A stretch of DNA of 64,000 bases from Bhargavaea ullalensis. Its GTDB lineage: Bacteria > Bacillota > Bacilli > Bacillales_A > Planococcaceae. The stretch lies in assembly GCF_040545425.1 (NCBI RefSeq), contig NZ_JBEPLW010000015.1; one strand, 5' to 3'. This document shows, piece after piece, positions 1 through 8,478 of this stretch. The position numbers were made by a program, and so were the translations under genes. Positions within the stretch are counted from its first letter, which is position 1. The number at the start of each line of letters is the position of its first letter. Below the pieces are notes generated by a model. It was not told the DNA's origin. It worked only from the letters and a program-made list of their open reading frames with translations, and did no database searches.

Positions 1-668
1 CCGAGCCGGACCGCATCAAACCGGCTGCCCGGATGCAGGTAGGTCGCCGCGCTGTTTGAAGCATGGACGAGCCTCGGCTTTTCAGGAAGCGTGCCGATCA
101 GCTCCCGGAACCGGTCTTCCTGCAGCCGCTGCACTCCGCAATCCTCGTCGTCCGCCTTGGCGAAATGGGTGAATGCGCCGTCGATGACGATGTCCGCTGC
201 CCGCGCGGCTTCCCATGCCCCGAGCAGTTCCTCTTCCGTCCTCATGCCGATCCGGCCCATGCCGGTATCGAGCTTCAGATGGACTTTCAGCGGAACGTCC
301 AAATTCTTCGAGCGCAATGCCGCACTGCGCATCCATCGGGCCGAGTCCGCGGTCACCGTGATATGGTGCGCGGCCGCCACTTCAACGAACGGAAGGGGGG
401 CGGCGCCGAGAAGCAGGATATCCGCTTCCAGGCCCGCCTCCCTCAGTTCCACCGCCTCTTCCGGCGTTGCGACGGCGAGCATCGATGCCCCGGCACCGAG
501 CGCCGCCTCCGCCACCCGGACGGCTCCGTGCCCGTAGCCGTCCGCCTTCACGACCGCGATCAGCTCCGTCTCAGGGCCGATCCGGTCTTTCGTGTTTCTC
601 ACATTTGTCCTGATGGCCTCCAGGTCGATCACCGCCCGTGTCGGCCGTCCCCATTCCGTCTGTTCCAT
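1..668 (-). CDS. alr: alanine racemase, cut by the left window edge
   Basis: PLP-dependent interconversion of L- and D-alanine, supplying D-Ala for peptidoglycan. The reading frame from the ATG at 668 runs open to base 1, so only the N-terminal part (about 222 residues) is present. The PLP-binding lysine lies in the family motif AVVKADGYGHG (Lys41), followed by the usual barrel sequence with a KLDTGMGRIG segment. GGAGG lies 13 nt before the start. It is last in the order acpS - lipoprotein - alr, the same as in Bacillus subtilis (acpS-ydcC-dal), and it serves the same pathway as ddl and murF 10 kb away. Identification is firm; the C-terminal Tyr region is outside the window. Confidence 0.95.
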   Translation of the reverse strand, partial: MEQTEWGRPTRAVIDLEAIRTNVRNTKDRIGPETELIAVVKADGYGHGAVRVAEAALGAGASMLAVATPEEAVELREAGLEADILLLGAAPLPFVEVAAAHHITVTADSARWMRSAALRSKNLDVPLKVHLKLDTGMGRIGMRTEEELLGAWEAARAADIVIDGAFTHFAKADDEDCGVQRLQEDRFRELIGTLPEKPRLVHASNSAATYLHPGSRFDAVRL

Positions 669-739
669 GTTGCACCGCGCTCCTCCCGTTGTCGGTTCCA
701 TTATCCGCCCGCCGGGAGAATCGAGTCAATACGCTTTTC

Positions 740-1876
740 TCACTTCTGCTCGGACTTGACGAGCGACGTGGCGACTTCCACCATCTCTTCGCGGGACAGT
801 CCGTTTGAGGCGATGAAGTAGGACACGCCGTCCTGCTCCCAGCTGATCGAGTTGTCGGTGATGGCACCGATCGTGAACCCGAGGTCCGCCGGATCGCCTT
901 CCGCGAAGACCGGAACGACCGACTCGGCCGGGGCCTGCGCCTTTTCCTGCACGATGATGAAATCTTTCTCGCCGCCGAACGTCAGGTAGACGCGCTTGTC
1001 GCTGCCCTTGCCGACTGTTTCTTCTTCCAGGAGGTCGACGCCTTCCCACTTGAGGATCGGATAAGATGTTCTGAATTCCTCTCCGTCCAATTCGGCGCCG
1101 GCTTCGTCATTTCCTTCTTCATCCTGGGATTCTTCGGAAGATCCGTCCTTGGACACGTCGCCGCCCTTCTGCTCGCCGGACTCTTCGCCTTCGTCGTCTT
1201 CCTCGTCATCCTCGTCAACGGCGGCAGCGCCTTTTTTGTCCTTCGCCGGCGCGGCATGTTTCTCGGCCGCATAGTCTGCCGCATCGCGGTCCGTGCCGAG
1301 GGAGATTTTCTTGAAGGAGATCTTGATCTGTTCTTCCTTGTTTTCATCGAGCACCGACACCTTCACCGGCAGGAGCGATTTCTTGTCGATGTGGATGCGC
1401 TGATACGGAAGCATCTTCCGGTGATTGTTGCGCGTCGCGGTCTCAAACACATATTCCTTCTCTTCTTCCTTCATCGTCGCCTTCTTGTCCGCCCGGATGT
1501 CTTCCGCAAGCGCGCCGATGAGATAAGCCTGGCTGTTCTTCTCCGGCCAGTCGCTCTGGAATTTGTACGTCTTGCCGACCGACGGCGTGACGACAAACAC
1601 TCCCTCTTTGTTCCGGAGGATCATCTGGGCTTCATCCGATCCGTCCTGCGTGACGCTCACGCGGTAGTAATCCGGCTTCGTATGCCACACTTCCACGTCG
1701 TACAATCTCGGTTCCTGGCCGGTCCGGATTTCCATGACCGCCGTAAGCTCGTATCCTTTGGCATCGGTCCATTTGCCGCTCAGCTTTTTCATGACGTCTT
1801 CCTTCGACTGTGCGCCGCATGCCGACACGAGCAATGCGAGCACGATGAGCATCCCTGCCAATATCCGGCTCCGCAA
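740..1876 (-). CDS. LolA/YdcC-like outer-membrane-lipoprotein-sorting family lipoprotein
   Basis: Predicted membrane-anchored lipoprotein. The N-terminus has a short basic region, a hydrophobic stretch and a lipobox ending LVSAC, with the modified Cys at about residue 20. Position between acpS and alr, and the LolA-like fold sequence, match B. subtilis YdcC, whose role is not well defined. A very acidic low-complexity stretch of about 47 residues (Asp/Glu/Gly/Ser) sits near residues 220-267 and interrupts the domain. A GTG at 1885 would abut the AAAGG ribosome site, so the TTG at 1876, 8 nt after AAAGGG, is the better start. Family assignment is good; function is inferred only. Confidence 0.8.
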   Translation of the reverse strand: MRSRILAGMLIVLALLVSACGAQSKEDVMKKLSGKWTDAKGYELTAVMEIRTGQEPRLYDVEVWHTKPDYYRVSVTQDGSDEAQMILRNKEGVFVVTPSVGKTYKFQSDWPEKNSQAYLIGALAEDIRADKKATMKEEEKEYVFETATRNNHRKMLPYQRIHIDKKSLLPVKVSVLDENKEEQIKISFKKISLGTDRDAADYAAEKHAAPAKDKKGAAAVDEDDEEDDEGEESGEQKGGDVSKDGSSEESQDEEGNDEAGAELDGEEFRTSYPILKWEGVDLLEEETVGKGSDKRVYLTFGGEKDFIIVQEKAQAPAESVVPVFAEGDPADLGFTIGAITDNSISWEQDGVSYFIASNGLSREEMVEVATSLVKSEQK

Positions 1877-1934
1877 ATCCTTCACCCTTTCTCATTTCGC
1901 TCCTGTGGAACATCCTATGAGAGAGGGGGTCGGT

Positions 1935-2309
1935 TTATTCGGACGAGACCGGCGGATTGCCGCACAGGATCACCTGCGCGGCAGCGTATTCCTTCGCATG
2001 GGTAATCGACACAAATCCATCCACCTGCGCGTCTTTGAAATAAAGGACGGGCCGGCCGTTCGTTCCGTTCAGCACCGCGATGTCGGTGAATGCGCAGTGT
2101 TTCCCGATTCCGGTTCCGAGCGCCTTGGCAAATGCCTCCTTCGCCGAAAACCGCCCGGCCAGAAACTCTGTCCGCCTTCCTTCATTTAATGAATCATAGC
2201 GGTCGAGTTCCGCCCGGGTCAGGATCCGTTCCCGGAAGCGGCCGCTCCTCCCGTCCAGCCGGCGGATCCGCTCCATCTCCACGATGTCCAGCCCGATTCC
2301 AGTGATCAT
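1935..2309 (-). CDS. acpS: holo-[acyl-carrier-protein] synthase
   Basis: Transfers 4'-phosphopantetheine from CoA to the serine of acyl carrier protein, activating it for fatty acid synthesis. The 124-residue length is typical. The Mg-binding Asp8 is in GIGLDIVE and Glu58 is in the RFSAKEAFAKAL motif; both are conserved. Start ATG 2309 follows AGGGAGA. It is first of the acpS - lipoprotein - alr set, with a 58-nt gap to the next gene, and is divergent from the rhomboid gene. Confidence 0.96.
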   Translation of the reverse strand: MITGIGLDIVEMERIRRLDGRSGRFRERILTRAELDRYDSLNEGRRTEFLAGRFSAKEAFAKALGTGIGKHCAFTDIAVLNGTNGRPVLYFKDAQVDGFVSITHAKEYAAAQVILCGNPPVSSE

Positions 2310-2322
2310 CCGGTCTCCCTAC

Positions 2323-2351
2323 TTTCTGAGCCGCGCCAAACGCGGTATACT
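2323..2351 (+). promoter_or_regulatory. sigma-A-type promoter for the rhomboid gene
   Basis: TTTCTG (2323-2328), a 17-bp spacer and TATACT (2346-2351), 26 bp before the coding start. The -10 is good and the -35 is weak. Confidence 0.5.
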
Positions 2352-2376
2352 GGTTTTATGATATTGAGGTGAATCT

Positions 2377-2988
2377 ATGTTTATCAGAAGAGAAAGCTTT
2401 TCCGAATACATCCGGTTCTACCCGGTCGTGTCCGCGCTGATCGCGATCAACCTGATCGTCTTTGTGATCACGCTCATTCCGGGCATCGGCGATCTCGTCA
2501 TGTACCAGGGCATGGGCATCAACAGCCAGATCGCGGCCGGCGACTGGTGGCGCTTCGTCACGCCGATGTTCCTGCACGCCGGCTTCATGCACGTGCTGTT
2601 CAACATGTTCGCCCTTTTCCTGTTCGGCCCGGAACTCGAACGGCTCGCCGGGAAAGTCCGCTTCGTGAACCTGTACTTCCTCGCGGGCCTGTTCGGCAAC
2701 GTCGCTTCTTACTTCCTGCATGACGGATCCTACGCCTACGTCGGGGCAAGCGGCGCCATCTACGGCATCTTCGGCGCATTCGGGGCGCTCGTCTATTATA
2801 CGAAAAACGCCTTCCCGCAGCTGCGCGGCATCATCATGCCGATCATCGTCATCTCCATCATCATGACGTTCCTGACCCCGAACATCAACATCACCGCCCA
2901 CATCACCGGCCTCCTCGTCGGCTTCATCACGGGCCTGAGCTACTTCAACCCGAAAAACATCACCAGCTGGCGGAAAACCCGCCGGTGA
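2377..2988 (+). CDS. rhomboid family intramembrane serine protease
   Basis: Six-helix membrane protease of 203 residues that cleaves transmembrane substrates inside the bilayer. The catalytic Ser125 is in the GASGAIYG motif, the partner His175 is in ITAHITG, and His72/Asn76 are in the HVLFNM motif of TM2, so the active site is complete. It corresponds in position to B. subtilis YdcA, which lies between the ydb and acpS-ydcC-dal genes. A hairpin terminator follows 3 nt after the stop. Substrate unknown. Confidence 0.92.
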   Translation: MFIRRESFSEYIRFYPVVSALIAINLIVFVITLIPGIGDLVMYQGMGINSQIAAGDWWRFVTPMFLHAGFMHVLFNMFALFLFGPELERLAGKVRFVNLYFLAGLFGNVASYFLHDGSYAYVGASGAIYGIFGAFGALVYYTKNAFPQLRGIIMPIIVISIIMTFLTPNINITAHITGLLVGFITGLSYFNPKNITSWRKTRR

Positions 2989-2991
2989 ATG

Positions 2992-3020
2992 AAACCGTCC
3001 CGCTGCCGCGGGACGGTTTT
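2992..3020 (+). terminator. rho-independent terminator after rhomboid gene
   Basis: AACCGTCCCGC, a TGCC loop and GCGGGACGGTT, then TTGTTG. Confidence 0.8.
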
Positions 3021-3037
3021 GTTGTGGTGGCGGGGAC

Positions 3038-3224
3038 AAGTGAGGAGAGTTGGCGTCCGAGTGAGGAGAGTTTGGCCTCAAAAAGGCGGCCCGGTTATGA
3101 GTGGCGCAAGTTTGGCCCCGAGTGGCGCAAGTTGGCTCGCGAGTGGCGCAAGTTGAGCCTCGAGTGGCGCAAGTTGGCTCGCGAGTGGCGCAAGTTGAGC
3201 CTCGAGTGGCGCAAGTTGGCTCGT
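3038..3224. repeat. intergenic tandem repeat array A, 21-bp units
   Basis: Eight units of exactly 21 bp: two at 3038 and 3059, a 19-bp break, then six from 3099. The constant block is GAGTGGCGCAAGTT; the last ~7 bp alternate between GGCTCGC and GAGCCTC. It lies between the convergent rhomboid and DinB genes. Because 21 is divisible by 3, the array reads through as a false repetitive protein. Confidence 0.93.
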
Positions 3225-3232
3225 GGATCTTT

Positions 3233-3709
3233 TCACCCGCCGATTGATTTCACGATTCGCTTGATCGTCTCCAGGTGCAGGGCCTCATGATAGAAGGAGA
3301 ATAGCAGCGTCTCACCCGAAGTACGGAAAGTGACACCCATTTTATTCGTGAACGGATCGGGCAATGGTTCATCCAATCTTCCTCTGCGGCCCAGCCGGAT
3401 TTCTTCAGGCTGCCGTTCGAGCACTTTCCGGATTTCTGCAATGCGCGGAGGAACTCCCGTCCAGCCGGCAGGGCTCGTCCCCGCAGCAAAATATTCGCTG
3501 AATGAGGACGGAAGACCCGAATCCTCGCCCATCACCTCATACACGAGCCGCCCCTGGATGAAGGCGATGTGACCGAAGTTCCAGCGGATGCTGTTGTTGA
3601 AGCCGGGCGGCACCTGGTCCGCCAGAGATTCCGGGATGGCCCCCATTTCAATCAAAGTCAGTTTGCGCACCGTCTCCATATGCCGGAAGATCAAATCCTC
3701 CATCTCCAT
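3233..3709 (-). CDS. DinB-like (YfiT/DinB superfamily) four-helix protein
   Basis: 158-residue member of the DinB/YfiT superfamily of metal-binding helical bundles. The pattern of metal-binding histidines is recognisable: NFGHIAF in the second helix and a YHEALHLETI segment near the C-terminus. Some members are thiol-dependent transferases (bacillithiol or mycothiol S-transferases), but activity here is unknown. GGGGAAGG precedes the ATG at 3709; the ATG at 3703 is an equally possible start. It is a single gene ending 9 bp from repeat array A, with no clear terminator between. Confidence 0.82.
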   Translation of the reverse strand: MEMEDLIFRHMETVRKLTLIEMGAIPESLADQVPPGFNNSIRWNFGHIAFIQGRLVYEVMGEDSGLPSSFSEYFAAGTSPAGWTGVPPRIAEIRKVLERQPEEIRLGRRGRLDEPLPDPFTNKMGVTFRTSGETLLFSFYHEALHLETIKRIVKSIGG

Positions 3710-3726
3710 CCTTCCCCTTTCCCAGG

Positions 3727-3760
3727 AAAAATAAAGGCCTTCCGAATGATCCGGAAGACC
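3727..3760 (-). terminator. terminator after the ydbS-ydbT-like operon
   Basis: On the minus strand GGTCTTCCG, a short loop and CGGAAGGCC, then TTTATTTTT. Confidence 0.75.
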
Positions 3761-3805
3761 CGATCTCTTGTTTCATTCTCCCTGCAGCCGAAAATTCCTG
3801 CCCGG

Positions 3806-4099
3806 TCAATAAGGCTGAATCCAGCCGAAGTCCTGCATGTATAGACATACTGAAAACAGGACGAGCACCGCCGTCAATAAAACCGGTGTCCGCATCACCC
3901 ATGCCGATAGCCGCTTCCTGAACACGACGGCCAGTCCGCCGAGCAGAGCAAAGACGATCAGCTCCGGAAACGCGAGGAACACCGTCACATCTCCCATGAG
4001 AACGAATACTTCCAGCAGGACGGCATAACCGGCAAGCCGGAGTTGATCGGCATGGAACCGAATCCGCAGCAACAACCCCGTCCATCCACCTTTATTCAT
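3806..4099 (-). CDS. small membrane protein of unknown function
   Basis: 97 residues with about three hydrophobic helices (roughly 20-42, 43-60, 68-90). I do not recognise a family. The start overlaps the stop of the upstream PH-domain gene by 8 nt behind GGGGGAG, so it is translationally coupled as the last gene of that operon. Probably a membrane partner of the YdbS/YdbT-like proteins (inference). Confidence 0.75.
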   Translation of the reverse strand: MNKGGWTGLLLRIRFHADQLRLAGYAVLLEVFVLMGDVTVFLAFPELIVFALLGGLAVVFRKRLSAWVMRTPVLLTAVLVLFSVCLYMQDFGWIQPY

Positions 4100-5642
4100 G
4101 GGCGGCTCCCCCGTTCACCGGGATTGCTTCCCGGCCCTTCCGGTGTTGAGGATCATACCAGGCCATGATCCGCTCCGCATCTGAGCGGTCGATGTGGCGC
4201 ATCGGGGCGACCGATGCGCCCGTCCCCGACTTGAACGATGCATTCACCGTGGCGACGTCTTTCCGCTTCTGGAAAACGGTCTGGCGCACTTGGAGCGACT
4301 GGATCCGCCTGCGGAACACGTAGACGGTCTGAAGAGCGAACCCTCTCCAGCGCACCGTCAGCTGCCGGCCGGAAATGGCCCAGCCGGCCGAACGGTGCTG
4401 CCACATCCCGAGCAGGATTGCGGCCGGCACGAGCAGGAGCGTCAGCAGGCCATACGGGAACAAGAACCAGGAAGCCAGTCCGATGACCGGGATCATCCAG
4501 ACAAAGTCAATCCGGTAAAAGTAAGGCCGGGACCGGTCCGGTGTCCGGGCAAGCTCCGCACCGAGCTCCAGTTCCGGAAACAATTCGCCGAGCAGCTCAT
4601 GCACGCGCTCTTGCTTCACGAGCGGGAACAGGCTGATGACCGCACCGGCTTCTTCCCCGCCGCCCGCACTGTGCACTTTGACGGAGCGGTAGCCGAACAT
4701 CTTCTGGAACGGGTTCTCGCTCACCCGCACCGCCTGAATCCGCTTGAGCGGAACGGTCATTCTCTTTTTCTCGAGCAGCCCGCGGGAAATGAACAGATCG
4801 TCGCCGTCAAATGCGACCTGGAACCCGTAGAACGACAGGAATGTCCAGACAACCGAAATCACCCAGCCGACGAGCATCACCGCCAGCACAACGAGTGCAA
4901 CGAGGAACACGCCGAACTTCACGAACGCGGCAAGTTCATCAAAGATCAGCTCATATGGCAGGATATCCGAGAACTGCGACAGCAGCACCGCCATCCCGGA
5001 GAAGATCAGCCCGATCCGGCCGGAAATCGCGGACAGGAACACGATGTCCCGGTTCCCCATCCGGAAGACGGTCCTCGCCGTCTCTTCTTCTGCCGGAAGT
5101 TCAGGCATTGCCACTCTCTCTTCCGTCCCGGCGGTGGCAACACCTCCGTCCGCCGGCATTCGCTTCAACCGCTTCGCTTCGGCGATTTCCAGGCTCACCC
5201 GGTCCGCTTCCGCCCGGGTGACCGCCGTCAGCTCCGCCTCCGCCTGATCCTTCCCGGAACCGCCCGCCGTCTCGACCTTCACCTTCACGAGGCCGAACGG
5301 GCGGTGGAAAATGCCTTCGGTGTAATCCAGGCTCTGGATTCGCTCAAACGGAATGTACCGCTTCTTTTTTACAAACAAGCCATGCTCGATCCGCAATTCG
5401 CCGTCCTCGAACCAATAGACGAACCGCTTCCACTTGATGAGCCCCGCCACCGCGGTGAAGACGATGAACAGGCCGAAGATGAAGATCGAGATATTATCAA
5501 GCCAGAAGTTCCCCGTTTTCTCGCGGCCGAGCCCGTTGGCGACGACAATGACGATCAGCGGGAGGATCGCTTCCTTCAGCGTCTTCACGAGCTCGATGAC
5601 GGCAGTGATCGGGTGCAGCCGGTGACGTTCCTCAGACATCAT
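4092..5642 (-). CDS. ydbT: PH-domain (bPH2/DUF304) membrane protein, YdbT-like
   Basis: About 516 residues with three copies of the bacterial PH-like (DUF304) domain separated by paired membrane helices. The domains are recognisable by the repeated Y-x-x-x-x-x-x-E-x-x-L-x-I-x-x-G pattern and the IPFERIQSL/VPLKRIQAV strands. B. subtilis YdbT has the same arrangement beside cshA and has been linked to amylolysin resistance (family knowledge). Start taken as ATG 5642, 8 nt after GAGGGTGG, overlapping the ydbS stop; an ATG at 5660 lacks a ribosome site. Middle gene of ydbS - ydbT - small membrane protein. Confidence 0.88.
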   Translation of the reverse strand: MMSEERHRLHPITAVIELVKTLKEAILPLIVIVVANGLGREKTGNFWLDNISIFIFGLFIVFTAVAGLIKWKRFVYWFEDGELRIEHGLFVKKKRYIPFERIQSLDYTEGIFHRPFGLVKVKVETAGGSGKDQAEAELTAVTRAEADRVSLEIAEAKRLKRMPADGGVATAGTEERVAMPELPAEEETARTVFRMGNRDIVFLSAISGRIGLIFSGMAVLLSQFSDILPYELIFDELAAFVKFGVFLVALVVLAVMLVGWVISVVWTFLSFYGFQVAFDGDDLFISRGLLEKKRMTVPLKRIQAVRVSENPFQKMFGYRSVKVHSAGGGEEAGAVISLFPLVKQERVHELLGELFPELELGAELARTPDRSRPYFYRIDFVWMIPVIGLASWFLFPYGLLTLLLVPAAILLGMWQHRSAGWAISGRQLTVRWRGFALQTVYVFRRRIQSLQVRQTVFQKRKDVATVNASFKSGTGASVAPMRHIDRSDAERIMAWYDPQHRKGREAIPVNGGAAHE

Positions 5643-6111
5643 CTTCCGCCACCCTCGCAAGCGCGGAAATCCGGCCCCTCAGATCATCGGCTTCCTCCAT
5701 CTGGAGCGCCGGAATCTCATGGGTCGTCGCCGCCGTCGACACTGTGATCCCCGCAAGCCCGTACTTCCGCAAAATCGGCCCCTGGCTCGTATCCACGTGC
5801 TGCACCCGCACCATCGGCACAAGCGTCCGCTTCACGATGAACAGGCCGTGCTGCAGCTCGATCTCCGTCTCCCGCACTTCATAGCGCCAGCGCCGCCAGC
5901 GGATTTTCGGAAACAGCCCGATCAGCAAATACCCCAGCAAAATCGGGACAGCCGCCGAAACGATATAAATCCAGACAGGCCCTTCAAATATGTAAGCCAG
6001 CACACTCGCCGCGATCGCCGGAACGAGGACCATCAGCGTATAAAAGACGCCGTGGATCCTCCACACCGTGAGCCCCTTCCTTGAAATCCGGTTGGCCGGT
6101 TCTCTTCTCAT
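5632..6111 (-). CDS. ydbS: PH-domain (bPH2/DUF304) membrane protein, YdbS-like
   Basis: About 159 residues: two N-terminal membrane helices followed by a single bPH2 domain with the RTLVPMVRVQHVDTSQGPI strand pattern. The pairing of a short one-domain protein with a long three-domain protein matches B. subtilis ydbS-ydbT. Start ATG 6111 follows AAGGGGTGAG; an upstream in-frame ATG at 6171 lacks a ribosome site and falls inside a palindrome. First gene of the operon. Confidence 0.88.
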   Translation of the reverse strand: MRREPANRISRKGLTVWRIHGVFYTLMVLVPAIAASVLAYIFEGPVWIYIVSAAVPILLGYLLIGLFPKIRWRRWRYEVRETEIELQHGLFIVKRTLVPMVRVQHVDTSQGPILRKYGLAGITVSTAATTHEIPALQMEEADDLRGRISALARVAEDDV

Positions 6112-6168
6112 CCCGCTCACCCCTTCTTCTCTCTTCCTATTGTATACGGAACGGGAGGGGAAGGGTTT

Positions 6169-6188
6169 CAAATTGAAACTTCAATTTG
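6169..6188. promoter_or_regulatory. perfect 20-bp palindrome upstream of ydbS
   Basis: CAAATTGAA - AC - TTCAATTTG, a perfect 9-2-9 dyad 58 bp before the ydbS start and 25 bp past the stop of the HAD gene. It is AT-rich with no T-run, so it looks more like an operator than a terminator. Regulator unknown. Confidence 0.5.
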
Positions 6189-6212
6189 AGGAACATCAAA
6201 ACAAGCTGCCCT

Positions 6213-6896
6213 TCACTCCAAAAGACCGATCAGATCGGTCAGCCTGCGGATCTCATAGGTCGGCTGAATTTCTGCCGGGTTTTCCTTGCCGCCCGGATTG
6301 AACCAGCATGTATCGATCCCGTAATTAATCCCGCCCTGGATATCGGAAGTCAAAGAATCCCCCACCATCAGAACCTTTGCTTTATCTGTGATCTGCAGCT
6401 TGGAGAACGCATAATCGAAAATGCCCATTTCAGGTTTCTGGCATCCCGCTTCTTCGGAAGTGATGATGTGTTCAAATGTATTGCAGAGGGGCGAACCCCC
6501 GACCCTCGACTTCTGCACTTCATTGAAGCCATTCGTAATGACGGCCATCCGGCAGCCGGCAAGATGCTCGCATAACTCCACGGCCCCCTCGACAAGAGAG
6601 GTTTCCTTGCCCAAATATCCAAGATATCGGGTGTTGAACAAGTCCGCTTCGATCTCCAGCTGTTGAGCAAGGAACAGCCTCCTGAATCTTTCCGTACCCA
6701 GTTCCGGCAATGAGGTAAGCCCCTGTTCGAGATCTCTCCACAGTTCTTTGCCGATCTCTTTGTAATGGGCTGCATAATCCGCAACGCCCGTCGGCAAGCC
6801 AAATTCATCAAATGCCAGTTGCAGCGCGCTTTTCTCCGACTTGCCGAAGTCAAACAGCGTATCATCTACATCAAATAAAATCATTTCGTATTTCAT
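6213..6896 (-). CDS. HAD-family noncanonical pyrimidine nucleotidase (YjjG/YfnB type)
   Basis: 227 residues. HAD motif I is MILFDVDDTLFDF, motif II is AVITNGFNEVQ, and motif III/IV is the conserved Lys (QKPEMGIF) with MVGDSLTSDI. The TNG in motif II and the FDF after motif I are typical of YjjG/YfnB 5'-nucleotidases, which remove damaged pyrimidine nucleotides. Start ATG 6896 sits 5 nt after GGAGG; an in-frame TTG at 6914 lies ahead of that site. Monocistronic. Confidence 0.88.
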   Translation of the reverse strand: MKYEMILFDVDDTLFDFGKSEKSALQLAFDEFGLPTGVADYAAHYKEIGKELWRDLEQGLTSLPELGTERFRRLFLAQQLEIEADLFNTRYLGYLGKETSLVEGAVELCEHLAGCRMAVITNGFNEVQKSRVGGSPLCNTFEHIITSEEAGCQKPEMGIFDYAFSKLQITDKAKVLMVGDSLTSDIQGGINYGIDTCWFNPGGKENPAEIQPTYEIRRLTDLIGLLE

Positions 6897-6949
6897 GGCG
6901 GCCTCCATTTTCAAATGTCACTCGTCCTAAGATATCATGAAGCATCCTC

Positions 6950-6989
6950 AAAAAAGAACCCGGAACGCCTCTTTGGCATTCCGGGTTCT
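6950..6989 (-). terminator. terminator of cshA
   Basis: AGAACCCGGAA and TTCCGGGTTCT form an 11-bp stem, followed by six T on the minus strand. Confidence 0.88.
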
Positions 6990-7002
6990 GCTTATTCATT
7001 TC

Positions 7003-8478
7003 TTATCGGTTGCGGGAACGGCTGCCGCCGCCGCTTGGGCGGCGTCCGTCGCGTCGGCGGTTGCTGTCGCGGTTGTAGCCGCCACCGCTGCGATTGCCGC
7101 CGCTGCGTCCTTTATAGTTGCCGCTTCGGCCGCCGCCGCGGTTGTTGCCGCCGCGGTACGGGAGCGGTTTTTCTTCGGTGATTTTCACCGGCGTGTCGTC
7201 CGGTTCGCGCGTTAGCGATTTGAGCGCTGCTGCGACGAGATCGACGGCTTCCATGTCCTGCAGCATGTCTTCTGCAAGGATGCGGTAGTCGTTGAGTTCG
7301 TTCTTCTCGACGAGTTCCTTGAGCTGGGTCACGGCAAGCTTCTGCTGGCCGGCGAGTGCTTCGTCCTCGGATGGCGGACGGAGCGGGGTCATCTTCTTCT
7401 TCGTCGTTTCCTCGACGATGCGGAGATAGCCCATTTCACGCGGTGTGACGAACGTGACGGCGATGCCGCTCTTGCCGGCGCGGCCCGTCCGGCCGATGCG
7501 GTGAACGTAGCTTTCCGGATCCTGCGGGATGTCGAAGTTGTAGACGTGTGTGACACCGGAGATGTCGAGTCCGCGTGCAGCCACGTCGGTTGCAACGAGA
7601 ATGTCGATCTTGTTCTCCTTGAACTGGCGCAGGACGGACAGTCGCTTCGCCTGTGTCAGGTCGCCGTGGATGCCTTCCGCGAGGTAGCCGCGGAGGTTGA
7701 GCGCCTGGGCGACTTCATCGACGCGGCGCTTTGTGCGGCCGAAGATGATGGCGAGTTCCGGGCGCTGGACGTTCAGGAGACGGGTCAGGATATCGAATTT
7801 CTCGCGTTCCTGGGATTTGACGAAGTACTGGTCGATGTTCTCGACGGTCATTTCCTTCGCCTTGATGCGCACTTCCTGCGGGTCTTTCATGTAGTTGTCG
7901 GCGATGCGGCGGATCGGTCCCGGCATCGTCGCGGAGAACAGAAGCGTCTGACGTTCGGACGGGACATTCTCGAGGATGGAGTTGATGTCTTCGATGAAGC
8001 CCATGTTGAGCATTTCATCCGCCTCGTCAAGGACGAGCGTCTGGACGCCCTGGAGCTTCATTGTGCCGCGGTTGATGTGGTCGAGGATCCGGCCCGGTGT
8101 GCCGACGACAATCTGCGGACGGCTGCGGAGCGCACGGATCTGACGGCCGATTTCCTGTCCGCCGTAAACGGAAAGGATGCGGGCGCGCTTGCCGTAGCCG
8201 ATTCGGTAGATCTCTTCGGACACCTGGATGGCGAGTTCACGTGTCGGTGCGATGATGAGGGCCTGGATGTCCGGATTGGACGTGTCGATCTTTTCGATGA
8301 TCGGAACGCCGAAAGCGGTCGTCTTCCCCGTACCTGTCTGCGCCTGGCCGATGACGTCGCGGCCATCCTGTGCGAGAGGAATCGTTTCCTCCTGGATCGG
8401 TGTTGCTTCTTCAAAGCCCATCCGCTCGAGTGAGAGCTGGGTTGTGTCGCTGATGTTCAGTTCGGAAAACTTTGTCAA
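7003..8478 (-). CDS. cshA: DEAD-box ATP-dependent RNA helicase CshA
   Basis: 491 residues. Q motif GFEEATPIQ (21-29), motif I AQTGTGKT (46-53), Ia PTREL, II DEAD (151-154), III SAT (182-184), VI HRIGRTGR near 325. After the helicase core comes the CshA C-terminal region, ending in about 60 residues rich in Gly, Arg, Asn and Ser, a basic RNA-binding tail. CshA unwinds structured RNA, acts in ribosome assembly and in the RNA degradosome, and is important in the cold. It follows murF on the same strand but has its own promoter and a leader of about 300 nt. Confidence 0.96.
   Translation of the reverse strand: MTKFSELNISDTTQLSLERMGFEEATPIQEETIPLAQDGRDVIGQAQTGTGKTTAFGVPIIEKIDTSNPDIQALIIAPTRELAIQVSEEIYRIGYGKRARILSVYGGQEIGRQIRALRSRPQIVVGTPGRILDHINRGTMKLQGVQTLVLDEADEMLNMGFIEDINSILENVPSERQTLLFSATMPGPIRRIADNYMKDPQEVRIKAKEMTVENIDQYFVKSQEREKFDILTRLLNVQRPELAIIFGRTKRRVDEVAQALNLRGYLAEGIHGDLTQAKRLSVLRQFKENKIDILVATDVAARGLDISGVTHVYNFDIPQDPESYVHRIGRTGRAGKSGIAVTFVTPREMGYLRIVEETTKKKMTPLRPPSEDEALAGQQKLAVTQLKELVEKNELNDYRILAEDMLQDMEAVDLVAAALKSLTREPDDTPVKITEEKPLPYRGGNNRGGGRSGNYKGRSGGNRSGGGYNRDSNRRRDGRRPSGGGSRSRNR

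Noticed and set aside
2985..3290. Open frame with repeated EWRKLAR sequence
   Set aside because: It is array A read as protein; 21 bp is divisible by 3, so the frame stays open. No ribosome site or family.
4194..5747. 517-residue plus-strand frame
   Set aside because: Antisense shadow of ydbT with His/Arg-rich low-complexity sequence.
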